A stretch of DNA of 10,674 bases, taken from assembly GCA_945926565.1 (NCBI GenBank), contig CAMELY010000036.1, positions 1 to 10,674 of the forward strand. Direction: 5' to 3'. Under the pieces are notes generated by a model. The model saw only the letters and a program-made list of their open reading frames with translations. It was not told the origin of the DNA and searched no databases. Both the position numbers and the translations under genes were made by a program. Position 1 is the first letter of the stretch. Each line of letters opens with the position of its first letter. This DNA is from an uncultured Clostridia bacterium. GTDB lineage: Bacteria > Bacillota > Clostridia > Oscillospirales > Oscillospiraceae. This document shows positions 1 through 6,900 of the stretch, one piece after another.

Positions 1-1
1 C

Positions 2-340
2 CTGGGCGGCGTGGACAACATCCTCAAGAGCATTCCCGCCATCACTCTGATTCAGAAGGCGGCGGAGCAGGGCCTCTGGGTCACCGCCATCTGCGCCGCC
101 CCCACGGTCCTGGCCCATCTGGGTCTGCTGGACCGGAGAAACGCCATTGTCTACCCCGGCATGGAGGAGGACATGTACTCCGCCGTGGTCAAGGTAGGCC
201 AGAAGGTGGTCAAGGACGGACGGTTTATCACCGGACAGGCCGCCGGCTCCTCCTTCGACTTTGCCCTCAAGCTGATTGAGGTGCTCCGGGGCAAGGAGGC
301 CTCCGAGCAGGTGCGCATGGGGGTTCACTACAACGACTGA
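2..340 (+). CDS. DJ-1/PfpI (ThiJ) family protein, 3' part
   Basis: The gene is cut by the left edge; 112 codons are visible in one frame, ending at TGA 338-340. The visible part contains the nucleophile-elbow motif AICAAPTVLA, with the reactive cysteine codon at 92-94, then IVYPGMEE and the C-terminal ITGQAAGSSFDFAL stretch. These align in order with the DJ-1/YajL/ThiJ subfamily (in human DJ-1, AAICAGPT around Cys106 and the GPGTSFEFAL segment). Tyr replaces the human His126 position, which I believe is common in bacterial members. The family is a glutamine-amidotransferase-like fold of small cytosolic proteins linked to oxidative stress and glyoxalase/deglycase activity; the exact substrate cannot be read here. 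The N-terminal part with the conserved Glu lies outside the window. Its end abuts the next gene, so the two are probably co-transcribed. Confidence 0.9.
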   Translation: MGGVDNILKSIPAITLIQKAAEQGLWVTAICAAPTVLAHLGLLDRRNAIVYPGMEEDMYSAVVKVGQKVVKDGRFITGQAAGSSFDFALKLIEVLRGKEASEQVRMGVHYND

Positions 341-902
341 GACCAAGGAGGCCTTCCGTGCCAGGCTCCGGACGATGGAGCAGTCGCTGACTCCGGCCCA
401 GCGGGCGGAGAGCGACGCGCTGCTGTTTGAGCGATTTCTGGCCATGCCTCAGACAGCGGAGAGCGGGACAATCTTCCTGTTTTACGGCATGGGGGCGGAG
501 CCGGATACCCGGCAGCTGCTGCCGGTGCTGCTGAGGCAGGGAAAGACGCTCCTGCTGCCCCGGTGTCTTCCGGGACACCGGCTGGAGCTGCGCCGGTATC
601 GGGGGGAGGAGCATCTGCTCCGCCACCGGTACGGCATGCTGGAGCCGGATGACAGCTGCCCGCCGGCACTTCCGGAGGAGGCGGAGCTGGCCCTGGTGCC
701 CGCCCTGTGCTATGACGAGGCCGGTATGCGCATGGGCCGGGGCGGCGGATATTACGACCGATTTTTGACCGGATTTCCCGGGGAAACCGTGGGCCTTTGC
801 CGGGACGCCCTGCTGCAGCGCCGGGTTCCCACGGAGGAACACGACCGGGGGGTACATCTGGTGCTCACCGAGACCCGGCTGATTGCCGGACAGCGACCAT
901 AA
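333..902 (+). CDS. ygfA: 5-formyltetrahydrofolate cyclo-ligase (5,10-methenyl-THF synthetase)
   Basis: This enzyme converts 5-formyl-THF plus ATP to 5,10-methenyl-THF, returning a storage folate to the one-carbon pool. Family motifs in order (numbered from codon 333): basic N-terminal helix TKEAFRARLR, LLLPR near 73-77, GMLEP at 101-105, LVPALCYDEAGMRMGRGGGYYDRF at about 121-144 (the nucleotide/folate loop; key residues GRGGGYYDR), and PTEEHDRGVHLVLTE near the end. Length is about 189 aa, normal for the family. The start is uncertain. The N-terminal Lys/Arg helix of the family begins near codon 345, but no ATG, GTG or TTG lies just upstream in frame. Options are TTG 276 (65-base overlap with the preceding gene, no clear RBS), ATG 375 (which would cut off the basic helix), or ACG 333. 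I chose ACG 333 because a single C-to-T change at 334 gives ATG without altering the upstream Asn codon. It lies in the operon with the DJ-1 gene and mltG. Confidence 0.87.
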   Translation, partial: TTETKEAFRARLRTMEQSLTPAQRAESDALLFERFLAMPQTAESGTIFLFYGMGAEPDTRQLLPVLLRQGKTLLLPRCLPGHRLELRRYRGEEHLLRHRYGMLEPDDSCPPALPEEAELALVPALCYDEAGMRMGRGGGYYDRFLTGFPGETVGLCRDALLQRRVPTEEHDRGVHLVLTETRLIAGQRP

Positions 903-942
903 ACAGCAACCGTCCCGCTGGGGGACAAAAGGAGGTACTGCC

Positions 943-2457
943 ATGTCAGACCAAGAGAGAAACCATTCCGCCCATTCCGACGCCCTGGGGGACATCGACT
1001 GGACGCACTACGGCCGTCAGGCCCAGTCTATCCGGGAGGGCGTTTCACAGGAGACGGAACCGCAGGCCTCCGATTGGCAGCAGCCTGAGTCCGAGGAACC
1101 GGCGGCGGAGACCGCGGAAGAGAGTGAGACGGAAGCAGCGGAGGTGTATTCTGAGGCAGAGGCCGAGGAGTATGCGGAAGAGGTGTATGACGGCGAGGCG
1201 TACGCAGAGGATCAGCTGACGGAAGAGGAGGCCCGGCAGGCCTACGAGGAGGACTATACCCCCCGCCGCCGGCCCCTGGTGCCGCCTGAGCCCCCCCAGC
1301 CTCCGGAGCAGCCCCAGCCGGTGCAGAAAAAACGCCGGAGAGCCCGGAGTGTGGGCGTCACCTTCCTGGTGGCGCTGCTGTATGTGGTGAGCGTGCTGTC
1401 CATCGCCTTTGTGACCGCCACCTTGGGCTGGAAGTGGGCGAATGACCTGCTGGCCCTGAACAAGGAGGAGCATACCGCCAGCGTGACCATCCAGGCGGGA
1501 GACGGCGTGGACGAGGTGGCCCAGAAGCTCAAGGACAACGGGCTGATTGAATACCCCTTCCTCTTTGAGGTTTTTGCCGGCTTTACCAACAAGGCGGAGA
1601 AGATCTCCAGCGGCACCTATGAACTGAATACGAACATGGACTACAGCGCTCTGCTGAGCAATATCAGCGCCAGCTCCAAGGCCCGGGAGACGGTGACCGT
1701 CACCATTCCCGAGGGCTATACCGTGGAGGAGATCTTCCAGCTGCTGGAGAAGCAGGGGGCCTGCACGGTGGAGCAGCTGGAGCAGTCCGCCCTCAACGAT
1801 GAGTTTGATTACCCCTTCCTCAGAGACCTGGAGCGGGGAGACAACCCCTACTGGATGGAGGGATATCTCTTCCCGGACACCTATGAGTTCTACAAGGACG
1901 GAGACGCCAAGCTGGTGCTTGCTAAAATGCTCTACAACTATTCCAACAAGTTCAGCGACGAGATGAAGACCCGGGCGGAGCGGCTGGGCTACAGCCAGCA
2001 CGAGATCATGATCATCGCCTCCATCATCGAAAAGGAGACCGATGGCAAGGACCAGCGGGATATTGCATCTGTTATCTACAATCGGCTCCAGCCGGACAAC
2101 AACGAGACGCTGGGCAAGCTGCAGATGGACTCCACCATCCAGTATATCCTGGACGAGCGCAAGGAAAAGCTGACGGAAGAGGATCTGACCATTGACAGCC
2201 CCTATAATACCTATCAGAATGAGGGACTGCCTGCCGGCACCATCTGCAATCCCGGTATGGAGGCGATCCAGGCGGCGCTCTATCCCAATACCACTACCTA
2301 CTACTACTTCATTCTGGGCAATGACGGGGTGACCCACTTCTTCTCCAAATACAGCGACTTCAACGATTTCCGCAATGGAATCCCGGTGGAGCCGGAGGGG
2401 GAGGACGAGGACTTCCTCACCCTGGACGATGAGCTGGAGGAACAGGAAAACCAGTGA
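943..2457 (+). CDS. mltG: Endolytic transglycosylase MltG (YceG-like)
   Basis: MltG is a membrane-anchored lytic transglycosylase that cuts nascent glycan strands and is thought to set their length. The start is ATG 943, preceded by AAAAGGAGGT with 6 bases of spacing; an earlier in-frame ATG at 883 lies inside the previous gene and has no RBS. The protein is 504 aa. Residues 1-110 are a very acidic Glu/Ala-rich cytoplasmic region. A proline-rich stretch and a basic cluster (KKRRRAR) follow at 111-135, then one membrane helix at about 137-160. A LysM-like module spans about 180-245 and the YceG catalytic domain about 250-480. Motifs seen are EGYLFPDTYEF, ASIIEKET with the presumed catalytic Glu363, IYNRL, LQMDSTIQY and NEGLPAGTICNPG. 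The C-terminus is again acidic. Its stop overlaps the U32 start by one base (TGATG), which suggests translational coupling. In B. subtilis the homologue yrrL also lies near U32 genes. Confidence 0.96.
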   Translation: MSDQERNHSAHSDALGDIDWTHYGRQAQSIREGVSQETEPQASDWQQPESEEPAAETAEESETEAAEVYSEAEAEEYAEEVYDGEAYAEDQLTEEEARQAYEEDYTPRRRPLVPPEPPQPPEQPQPVQKKRRRARSVGVTFLVALLYVVSVLSIAFVTATLGWKWANDLLALNKEEHTASVTIQAGDGVDEVAQKLKDNGLIEYPFLFEVFAGFTNKAEKISSGTYELNTNMDYSALLSNISASSKARETVTVTIPEGYTVEEIFQLLEKQGACTVEQLEQSALNDEFDYPFLRDLERGDNPYWMEGYLFPDTYEFYKDGDAKLVLAKMLYNYSNKFSDEMKTRAERLGYSQHEIMIIASIIEKETDGKDQRDIASVIYNRLQPDNNETLGKLQMDSTIQYILDERKEKLTEEDLTIDSPYNTYQNEGLPAGTICNPGMEAIQAALYPNTTTYYYFILGNDGVTHFFSKYSDFNDFRNGIPVEPEGEDEDFLTLDDELEEQENQ

Positions 2458-3698
2458 TGCGTGAAAACGACCACCCCCTGCTGGAGCTGCTGGCTCCGGC
2501 AGGGGACATGGAGCGGCTGCAGATGGCCGTCTCCTATGGCGCCGATGCTGTCTATCTGGCAGGATCGGCGTTTGGCATGCGGGCCTTTGCCGGAAACTTC
2601 ACCGGCGACGAGTTGTATCAGGCGGTACAGTACTGCCATCAGCGGGGCGTGGCCTGCCATGTGACCATCAACACCATGCCCCGGAACAATGAGATCGCTG
2701 GGCTCCCCGCCTGGCTGGAGACCCTGGAGGACGCCGGGGTGGACGCGGTGATTGTGGCCGATCTGGGGGCCTTTACCCTGGCCGGGAAATACGCCCCCCA
2801 TGTGAAGCGGCACATCTCCACCCAGGCCAGCATCTCCAATTACGAGACCGCCCGGGCCTGGCATGACCTGGGGGCCAGCCGGGTGATTCTCGCCCGGGAG
2901 CTGAGCCTGGACGAGGTGGCGGAGCTCCGGGCCAAGACGCCCCGGGAGCTGGAGATTGAGGCCTTTGCCCACGGGGCCATGTGCGTCAGCTATTCCGGCC
3001 GGTGCCTGCTCTCCAACTACATGACCGGGCGGGATTCCAACCGGGGGGCCTGTGCCCAGCCCTGCCGCTATCAGTACCATCTGGTGGAGGAGAAGCGCCC
3101 TGGGGAATACTTTCCTGTCTTTGAGGACGAAAAGGGCACCTACATTATGAACAGCCGGGATATGTGCATGATCGATCATGTGCAGGAGCTGTATGACGTG
3201 GGACTGAACTCCCTCAAAATTGAGGGCCGGGCCAAGAGCGCCTACTATGCTGCCATTGTCACCGGAGCCTACCGCCATGTCATCGACGACGTCAAGGCGG
3301 GCCGCCCGGTGGATTTGGACTGGCGCAATGAGGTGGACAAGGTGAGCCACCGGCACTACTCCACCGGCTTCTGGTTCGGCCAGCCGGGGCAGTATTATGA
3401 TGACGCCCGGTATCTCCGGGACTGGCAGGTCTGTGCCATTGTCCAGAGCTGTGACGAGCAGGGCCTTGCTGTGCTCAGTCTGCGCAATAAGTTCCGGGCG
3501 GGGGATACGGTGGAGATCGTGGGCCCGAACGCCAAGCCGGTCTCCTTCCGGGCCCCGGTGATGGAAGAAGAGGACGGCACCCCGCTGGAGGAGCCCCGGC
3601 ATCCCCAAATGCTGTTCCGGATGCAGCTGCCCAAGCCAGTGCCGCCCCTGAGCATTCTCCGCCGGGCGGTGGAGCTGAGCCCGGGAAAAGGGAAATAA
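2457..3698 (+). CDS. U32 family protein (TrhP/YrrO-like, probable RNA hydroxylation)
   Basis: Annotated by tradition as a U32 peptidase. Characterised relatives (TrhP/YegQ, B. subtilis YrrN and YrrO) are needed for 5-hydroxyuridine at tRNA position 34, and RlhA for 23S rRNA cytidine hydroxylation. The start is ATG 2457, overlapping the mltG stop by one base; GTG 2454 just upstream is an alternative. It is 413 aa. The N-terminal TIM-barrel-like part begins ELLAPAGDMERLQMAV and contains GADAVYLAG. The U32 signature is EAFAHGAMCVSYSGRCLLS (about 168-186), followed by GACAQPCRY. Cys176, Cys183, Cys199 and Cys203 form the conserved cysteine set proposed to bind an Fe-S cluster. SLKIEGRAKSAYY is at about 252-264. 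The last ~90 residues, from about 322, resemble the U32 C-terminal beta domain. Length and the mltG neighbour favour the YrrO/TrhP2 type, but a true protease role cannot be excluded from sequence. Confidence 0.92.
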   Translation: MRENDHPLLELLAPAGDMERLQMAVSYGADAVYLAGSAFGMRAFAGNFTGDELYQAVQYCHQRGVACHVTINTMPRNNEIAGLPAWLETLEDAGVDAVIVADLGAFTLAGKYAPHVKRHISTQASISNYETARAWHDLGASRVILARELSLDEVAELRAKTPRELEIEAFAHGAMCVSYSGRCLLSNYMTGRDSNRGACAQPCRYQYHLVEEKRPGEYFPVFEDEKGTYIMNSRDMCMIDHVQELYDVGLNSLKIEGRAKSAYYAAIVTGAYRHVIDDVKAGRPVDLDWRNEVDKVSHRHYSTGFWFGQPGQYYDDARYLRDWQVCAIVQSCDEQGLAVLSLRNKFRAGDTVEIVGPNAKPVSFRAPVMEEEDGTPLEEPRHPQMLFRMQLPKPVPPLSILRRAVELSPGKGK

Positions 3699-3705
3699 CC
3701 GGGGG

Positions 3706-3748
3706 AAAAGACCGCCTGGAGCGTGAGAGCCGCTCTGAGCGGTCTTTT
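3706..3748 (+). terminator. Rho-independent terminator after the U32 gene
   Basis: A 10-bp outer stem (AAAAGACCGC 3706-3715 with GCGGTCTTTT 3739-3748) encloses an inner 5-bp stem (GAGCG 3719-3723 with CGCTC 3731-3735). It starts 8 bases after the U32 stop. The T run is short (TTTT then CC). The A/T ends of the arms let it work in both directions. It closes the DJ-1 to U32 unit. Confidence 0.75.
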
Positions 3749-3751
3749 CCG

Positions 3752-3780
3752 TTGCGCCGAAGATGAAAAAAGGCTATACT
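3752..3780 (+). promoter_or_regulatory. Putative sigma-A promoter for holA-rnmV
   Basis: The -10 box TATACT (3775-3780, 5 of 6 to consensus) lies 17 bases after a weak -35 TTGCGC (3752-3757, first three bases matching). Transcription would begin near 3787, about 25 bases before the holA start. Its position directly after a terminator supports it; the weak -35 lowers confidence. Confidence 0.5.
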
Positions 3781-3811
3781 GAATATGACATCGGACAGGG
3801 GAGGGATGGTC

Positions 3812-4858
3812 ATGCCCCCGAAAAAAAGCAGCCCGGACGGGGTAAAACAGCTCAAGGACGCCTTGAAGCGGGGAACGCCCGCCAATCTCTATATCTTCTA
3901 TGGCCAGGAGGACTACCTGCGGGATTACTATCTGGAGCAGCTCAAGAGCCAGATTTTGACCGGCGGCATGGAGTCTTTCAACCTGCACACCTTCCAGGGC
4001 AAGGATCTGGAGCTTCAGGCCCTGACCCAGGCGGTGGAGGCGATGCCCATGATGAGCGAGCGCAGCCTGGTGCTGGTCTACGACTGGGATCTCTTCAAAA
4101 ATGAGGAGCGCCGGGAGGGGCTTCAGGCCCTCTTTGGTGACCTGCCGGAGTATGTCTGCCTGGTCTTTGTCTACGACACCATGGAGTGGAAGGCCAACGC
4201 CAACACCAAGCTGGGCAAGTGGCTCAAGGCCAACGGCCAGATTGTGGAGTTCCGCCAGCAGGAGCAGAGCGATCTGAATGCCTGGATCCGCCGGCGACTC
4301 AAGCAGAAGTGGGACAAGGAGATTGACAGCGCTACGGCGGAGTATCTCACCTTTCTCTGCGGCGGTCTCATGACCAACCTGGGAGGCGAGGTGGACAAGG
4401 CGGGGGCCTATGCCCGGGGCAAAACAGTGACCCGGAAGGACATTGACGCTGTCTGCGACCCGGTGCTGGACGCCCGGGCCTTCCAAATGACCGACGCCAT
4501 CGGTGCCGGCGACTATAACCAGGCCATGAGCCTGCTGGGAGAGCTGCTGCGGATGCGGGAGGAGCCCATCTATATCCTGGCCGCCGTGGGCCGCCAGCTC
4601 CGCCAGATCTGGAGCGCCCGGCTGGCCCTGGAGAACAAGCGGGGCGCCTCCTACCTGGTGCAGCTTTGGGGCATGCGGGGAGACTGGCAGGCGAAAAAGC
4701 TGATGCAGACCGCCCGGCGGTATCCCCTCTCCTGGTGCCGCATGGCGGTGAAGGAGGTTCAGGCGGCAGACCTGGCCCTGAAGCTGGGAGGCCGGGACGG
4801 GGCGGAGGTGCTCTCCGAGCTGCTGCTCACCCTGGCCAATGCGGGAAAGGGGAGATGA
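3812..4858 (+). CDS. holA: DNA polymerase III delta subunit (clamp loader)
   Basis: The delta subunit is the clamp-loader wrench that opens the beta sliding clamp on DNA during replication. I chose ATG 3812 because the GGGAGG at 3799-3804 then has 7 bases of spacing; ATG 3785 and ATG 3806 are in frame but have poorer spacing. The product is 348 aa, matching E. coli HolA (343) and B. subtilis YqeN (347). Near the N-terminus LYIFYGQEDYLRDYY is the typical degenerate nucleotide-binding start; delta has no functional Walker A, so its absence is normal. PMMSERSLVLV follows in the clamp-contacting region, then FVYDTMEWKANANTKLGKW. The C-terminal collar part contains VLDARAFQMTDAIGAGDY and EEPIYILAAVGRQLRQIW. 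Its TGA overlaps the first in-frame ATG of rnmV (ATGA at 4855-4858), so the two genes are very likely co-transcribed. Confidence 0.95.
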   Translation: MPPKKSSPDGVKQLKDALKRGTPANLYIFYGQEDYLRDYYLEQLKSQILTGGMESFNLHTFQGKDLELQALTQAVEAMPMMSERSLVLVYDWDLFKNEERREGLQALFGDLPEYVCLVFVYDTMEWKANANTKLGKWLKANGQIVEFRQQEQSDLNAWIRRRLKQKWDKEIDSATAEYLTFLCGGLMTNLGGEVDKAGAYARGKTVTRKDIDAVCDPVLDARAFQMTDAIGAGDYNQAMSLLGELLRMREEPIYILAAVGRQLRQIWSARLALENKRGASYLVQLWGMRGDWQAKKLMQTARRYPLSWCRMAVKEVQAADLALKLGGRDGAEVLSELLLTLANAGKGR

Positions 4859-4860
4859 GT

Positions 4861-5475
4861 ATGCTGAAAATCAGAGAGGCCATCGTGGTGGAGGGCCGGT
4901 ACGACAAAAACACCCTCTCCCAGCTGGTGGATGCCCTGATCATTCCCACCGACGGCTTTGCCATCTTCAAGGACCGGGAGAAGACCGAGCTGCTGCGCCG
5001 GCTGGCCCAGAGCCGGGGCCTGATTCTGCTCACCGACAGCGACGGGGCGGGCTTTGTCATCCGGAATCATTTAAAGGGCGTCCTCCCCCCGGAGCAGCTC
5101 AAGCAGGCCTATATCCCCGACTGCTATGGCAAGGAACGGCGGAAACGAAAACCGGGTAAGGAGGGCAAGCTGGGGGTGGAGGGCATGTCCCCCCAGGTGC
5201 TGGAGGCTGCCCTCCGGCAGGCGGGGGCTACCGTCCTGGACGGGGTATCCCCGGAGGCGGAGCACGGCAGGAGTGTCACCAAGGCGGACTTTTTCCGGGA
5301 CGGCCTTACCGGTGCTCTGGACAGTGGCCGGCGCCGGGACGCCCTGAAGAAAAAGCTGGGCCTGCCCCAGCGGCTCACCGCTAACGGCCTGTTGGCGGTG
5401 CTCAATCAGCTCTACGATTACGACACCTATCAGGAGATGGTGGAGGAACTGGAGCAGGAGTCTGTACTGAAATAG
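4861..5475 (+). CDS. rnmV: Ribonuclease M5 (5S rRNA maturase)
   Basis: RNase M5 cleaves both strands of the 5S rRNA precursor helix, with ribosomal protein L18 as helper in B. subtilis; it is characteristic of low-GC Gram-positive lineages. ATG 4861 is chosen because GGGGAG (4849-4854) then has 6 bases of spacing; ATG 4855, overlapping the holA stop, would add two residues but put the RBS against the start. The product is 204 aa, slightly longer than the B. subtilis enzyme (about 186). It begins with a Toprim domain: IVVEGRYDK with acidic Glu11, then LLTDSDGAG with Asp59 and Asp61, the metal-binding residues. A basic segment KERRKRKPGKEGK (about 91-103) may contact rRNA. The C-terminal part has KADFFRDGL and LGLPQRLTANGLLAVLN, typical of M5. 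In Bacillus rnmV sits beside rsmA (ksgA); here it follows holA and ends at a terminator. Confidence 0.94.
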   Translation: MLKIREAIVVEGRYDKNTLSQLVDALIIPTDGFAIFKDREKTELLRRLAQSRGLILLTDSDGAGFVIRNHLKGVLPPEQLKQAYIPDCYGKERRKRKPGKEGKLGVEGMSPQVLEAALRQAGATVLDGVSPEAEHGRSVTKADFFRDGLTGALDSGRRRDALKKKLGLPQRLTANGLLAVLNQLYDYDTYQEMVEELEQESVLK

Positions 5476-5490
5476 AAAACTGCAAACGGG

Positions 5491-5525
5491 CGGCCCGCGC
5501 TTCAGAAAAAAGCGCGGGCCGTTTT
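5491..5525. terminator. Bidirectional hairpin between rnmV and the SLH gene
   Basis: A perfect 12-bp GC-rich stem (CGGCCCGCGCTT 5491-5502 with AAGCGCGGGCCG 5510-5521) has a 7-base loop. It is followed on the plus strand by TTTT (5522-5525). It starts 15 bases after the rnmV stop and ends against the stop codon of the convergent minus-strand gene. On the minus strand the following sequence is less T-rich, so termination is probably stronger for rnmV. Confidence 0.8.
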
Positions 5526-6769
5526 CAGTTGATTCGATCCAGCACACCGCAGAGGAGCTGAGCAGTCTCTCCCCGGGTGAGGGTGGACTCCAGCGCCTGT
5601 CCCTGGGAGAGAAGCCCGGCAGAGCAGAGATTGGCCACCGCCTGGCCTGCCCAGCTTCCGGCGGAGACGGGGGCGAAGACCTCTGCCGTCACATCGGAGA
5701 GGGGAAGAATCCGATTCAGCAGCACGGCGGCCTCCGCAGGGGTGATCAGCTCGTTGGGACAGAAGGCGGGCTGTCCGTCTTCTCCGGGGCGGCCATTGAC
5801 CAGCCCCTCCTGCCAGGCGGCGGCCACATAGGGCTTGGCCCAGGTGGGGATCTGGCTGTCGTCAGAGAAGCCGGTGGCGGCGTCAGCCGAGAGAGGGGAG
5901 ATCCCCGCCGCCCGGAGGGCCAGCACAAGAAACTCACTGCGGGTCAGAACCTGCTCCGGATAGAAACAATACTGTCCATCCAGCTCCGGTCCCACATAGA
6001 TTCCCTCCTGGGCCAGCCGGGAGGCGTCATAGCTGAGAGAAGAGGTGCCCAGGTCGGCATAGGTCACGGTGGCTTCCTCCTTGTCAACCGTGACCGTCAC
6101 CGTGGCGGGGAGGGAGCGGTTGCCGTGGCAGTCCCGGGCCAGCCAGGTGAAGGTGAAGCTGCCCGCCTTCTTTCCGGGGGTGTAGGTGAAGGTTCCGGCG
6201 GCCGGGTCCTCCAGGGTGACCGTTCCCTGCTCCGGCTGGGCTAGCAGGAGATAGGTCAGCGCATCCCCTTCCGGGTCTTCAGCGGACAGGGTGCCGGAGA
6301 TTGGGCTGCTCCGGTAGGTGGAGAGGGTGAGAGGATGAACTTCGGGAGCCTGGTTCTCACTGGTGAGGAATTGAACGGTGACAGTGGCGGGCTCACCGGT
6401 GAGCCCGTCGGTCATGGGGGAGACCTGGAAGAAGATCTCCCGGACGCTGTCGTCCAGGGGGTACCAGGTGAGACCGGAGAGGGCGTCCCGGGCCACGCCG
6501 CTGCCCTCCTCCACCAGCATGGCCCCGATCTGCAGCACGCCCACCTGGGACTCCGGCAGGCCGGAGATCAGGTAGCACTCCGCCGTCTCACCGTCGGGGG
6601 AGAAGTCCTCCGGAGAGAAGACATAGGGCTCTCCCACCACTGTGCTGACCAGCACATCCTCCTGCACCGGAGGCTCCTTCTCCCGGAAGGGCCAGAAGGC
6701 GGCGGCGGGGCGGAGGGACAGGGAGAGCAGCAGGGCAAAAGTCAGGGAAAGGGAAAGCAAACGTTTCAT
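5525..6769 (-). CDS. Secreted Ig-like/SLH-domain surface protein
   Basis: The start is ATG at 6769, with a GGAG about 10 bases upstream; a GTG three codons earlier has bad RBS spacing. The product is 414 aa. Residues 1-24 form a signal peptide (MKRLLSLSLTFALLLSLSLR then AAA, cleavage likely near 24) without a lipobox cysteine. Residues 37-135 form a beta-rich module ending in PATVTVQF. Residues 139-228 form a second, cadherin/bacterial Ig-like module with ISGTLSAEDPEGDALTY, GTFTYTPGKKAGSFTFTW and a closing ATVTVTV. Residues 238-410 carry three divergent S-layer-homology repeats: LTRSEFLVLALRAAG in the first, FSDDSQIPTWAKPYVAAAWQEGLVNG with ITPAEAAVLLNRI in the second, and LTRGETAQLLCGVL in the third. 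SLH triplets bind secondary cell-wall polymers, so the protein probably sits on the wall with its Ig-like part outward. The specific role is unknown. I see no convincing promoter in the 75 bases upstream. Confidence 0.88.
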   Translation of the reverse strand: MKRLLSLSLTFALLLSLSLRPAAAFWPFREKEPPVQEDVLVSTVVGEPYVFSPEDFSPDGETAECYLISGLPESQVGVLQIGAMLVEEGSGVARDALSGLTWYPLDDSVREIFFQVSPMTDGLTGEPATVTVQFLTSENQAPEVHPLTLSTYRSSPISGTLSAEDPEGDALTYLLLAQPEQGTVTLEDPAAGTFTYTPGKKAGSFTFTWLARDCHGNRSLPATVTVTVDKEEATVTYADLGTSSLSYDASRLAQEGIYVGPELDGQYCFYPEQVLTRSEFLVLALRAAGISPLSADAATGFSDDSQIPTWAKPYVAAAWQEGLVNGRPGEDGQPAFCPNELITPAEAAVLLNRILPLSDVTAEVFAPVSAGSWAGQAVANLCSAGLLSQGQALESTLTRGETAQLLCGVLDRIN

Positions 6770-6843
6770 AGCAGTCACACTCCAGTGATGGTTTACCTCC
6801 AGTATTCCCCAGAATTGGGAAAAGGATACAGGGACGCGCAGGG

Positions 6844-6882
6844 GAAAAGAAAACTCCCCCGGAGCAAGATGCTCCGAGGGAG
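6844..6882 (-). terminator. Strong rho-independent terminator of glyA
   Basis: Read on the minus strand, a 13-bp stem (CTCCCTCGGAGCA with TGCTCCGGGGGAG, one T-G wobble) has a 3-base loop and is followed by TTTTCTTTTC (plus-strand 6844-6853). It starts 18 bases after the glyA stop. This is the clearest terminator in the window. Confidence 0.92.
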
Positions 6883-6900
6883 AAAACCGGAAAGAAACGC

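Noticed and set aside
1045-2337. A 430-codon open frame on the minus strand across mltG
   Set aside because: It is antisense to a gene with clear homology, has no RBS and a Leu/Gly/His/Arg-rich composition typical of reverse-frame reading in GC-rich DNA.
2304-3608. A 434-codon open frame on the minus strand across the U32 gene
   Set aside because: Same cause: a GC-rich antisense shadow of a well-supported gene, with no recognisable domain or start signal.
6770-6843. A promoter for the SLH gene between its start and the glyA terminator
   Set aside because: No -35/-10 pair with acceptable spacing could be found on the minus strand; any promoter here must be degenerate or use another sigma factor.
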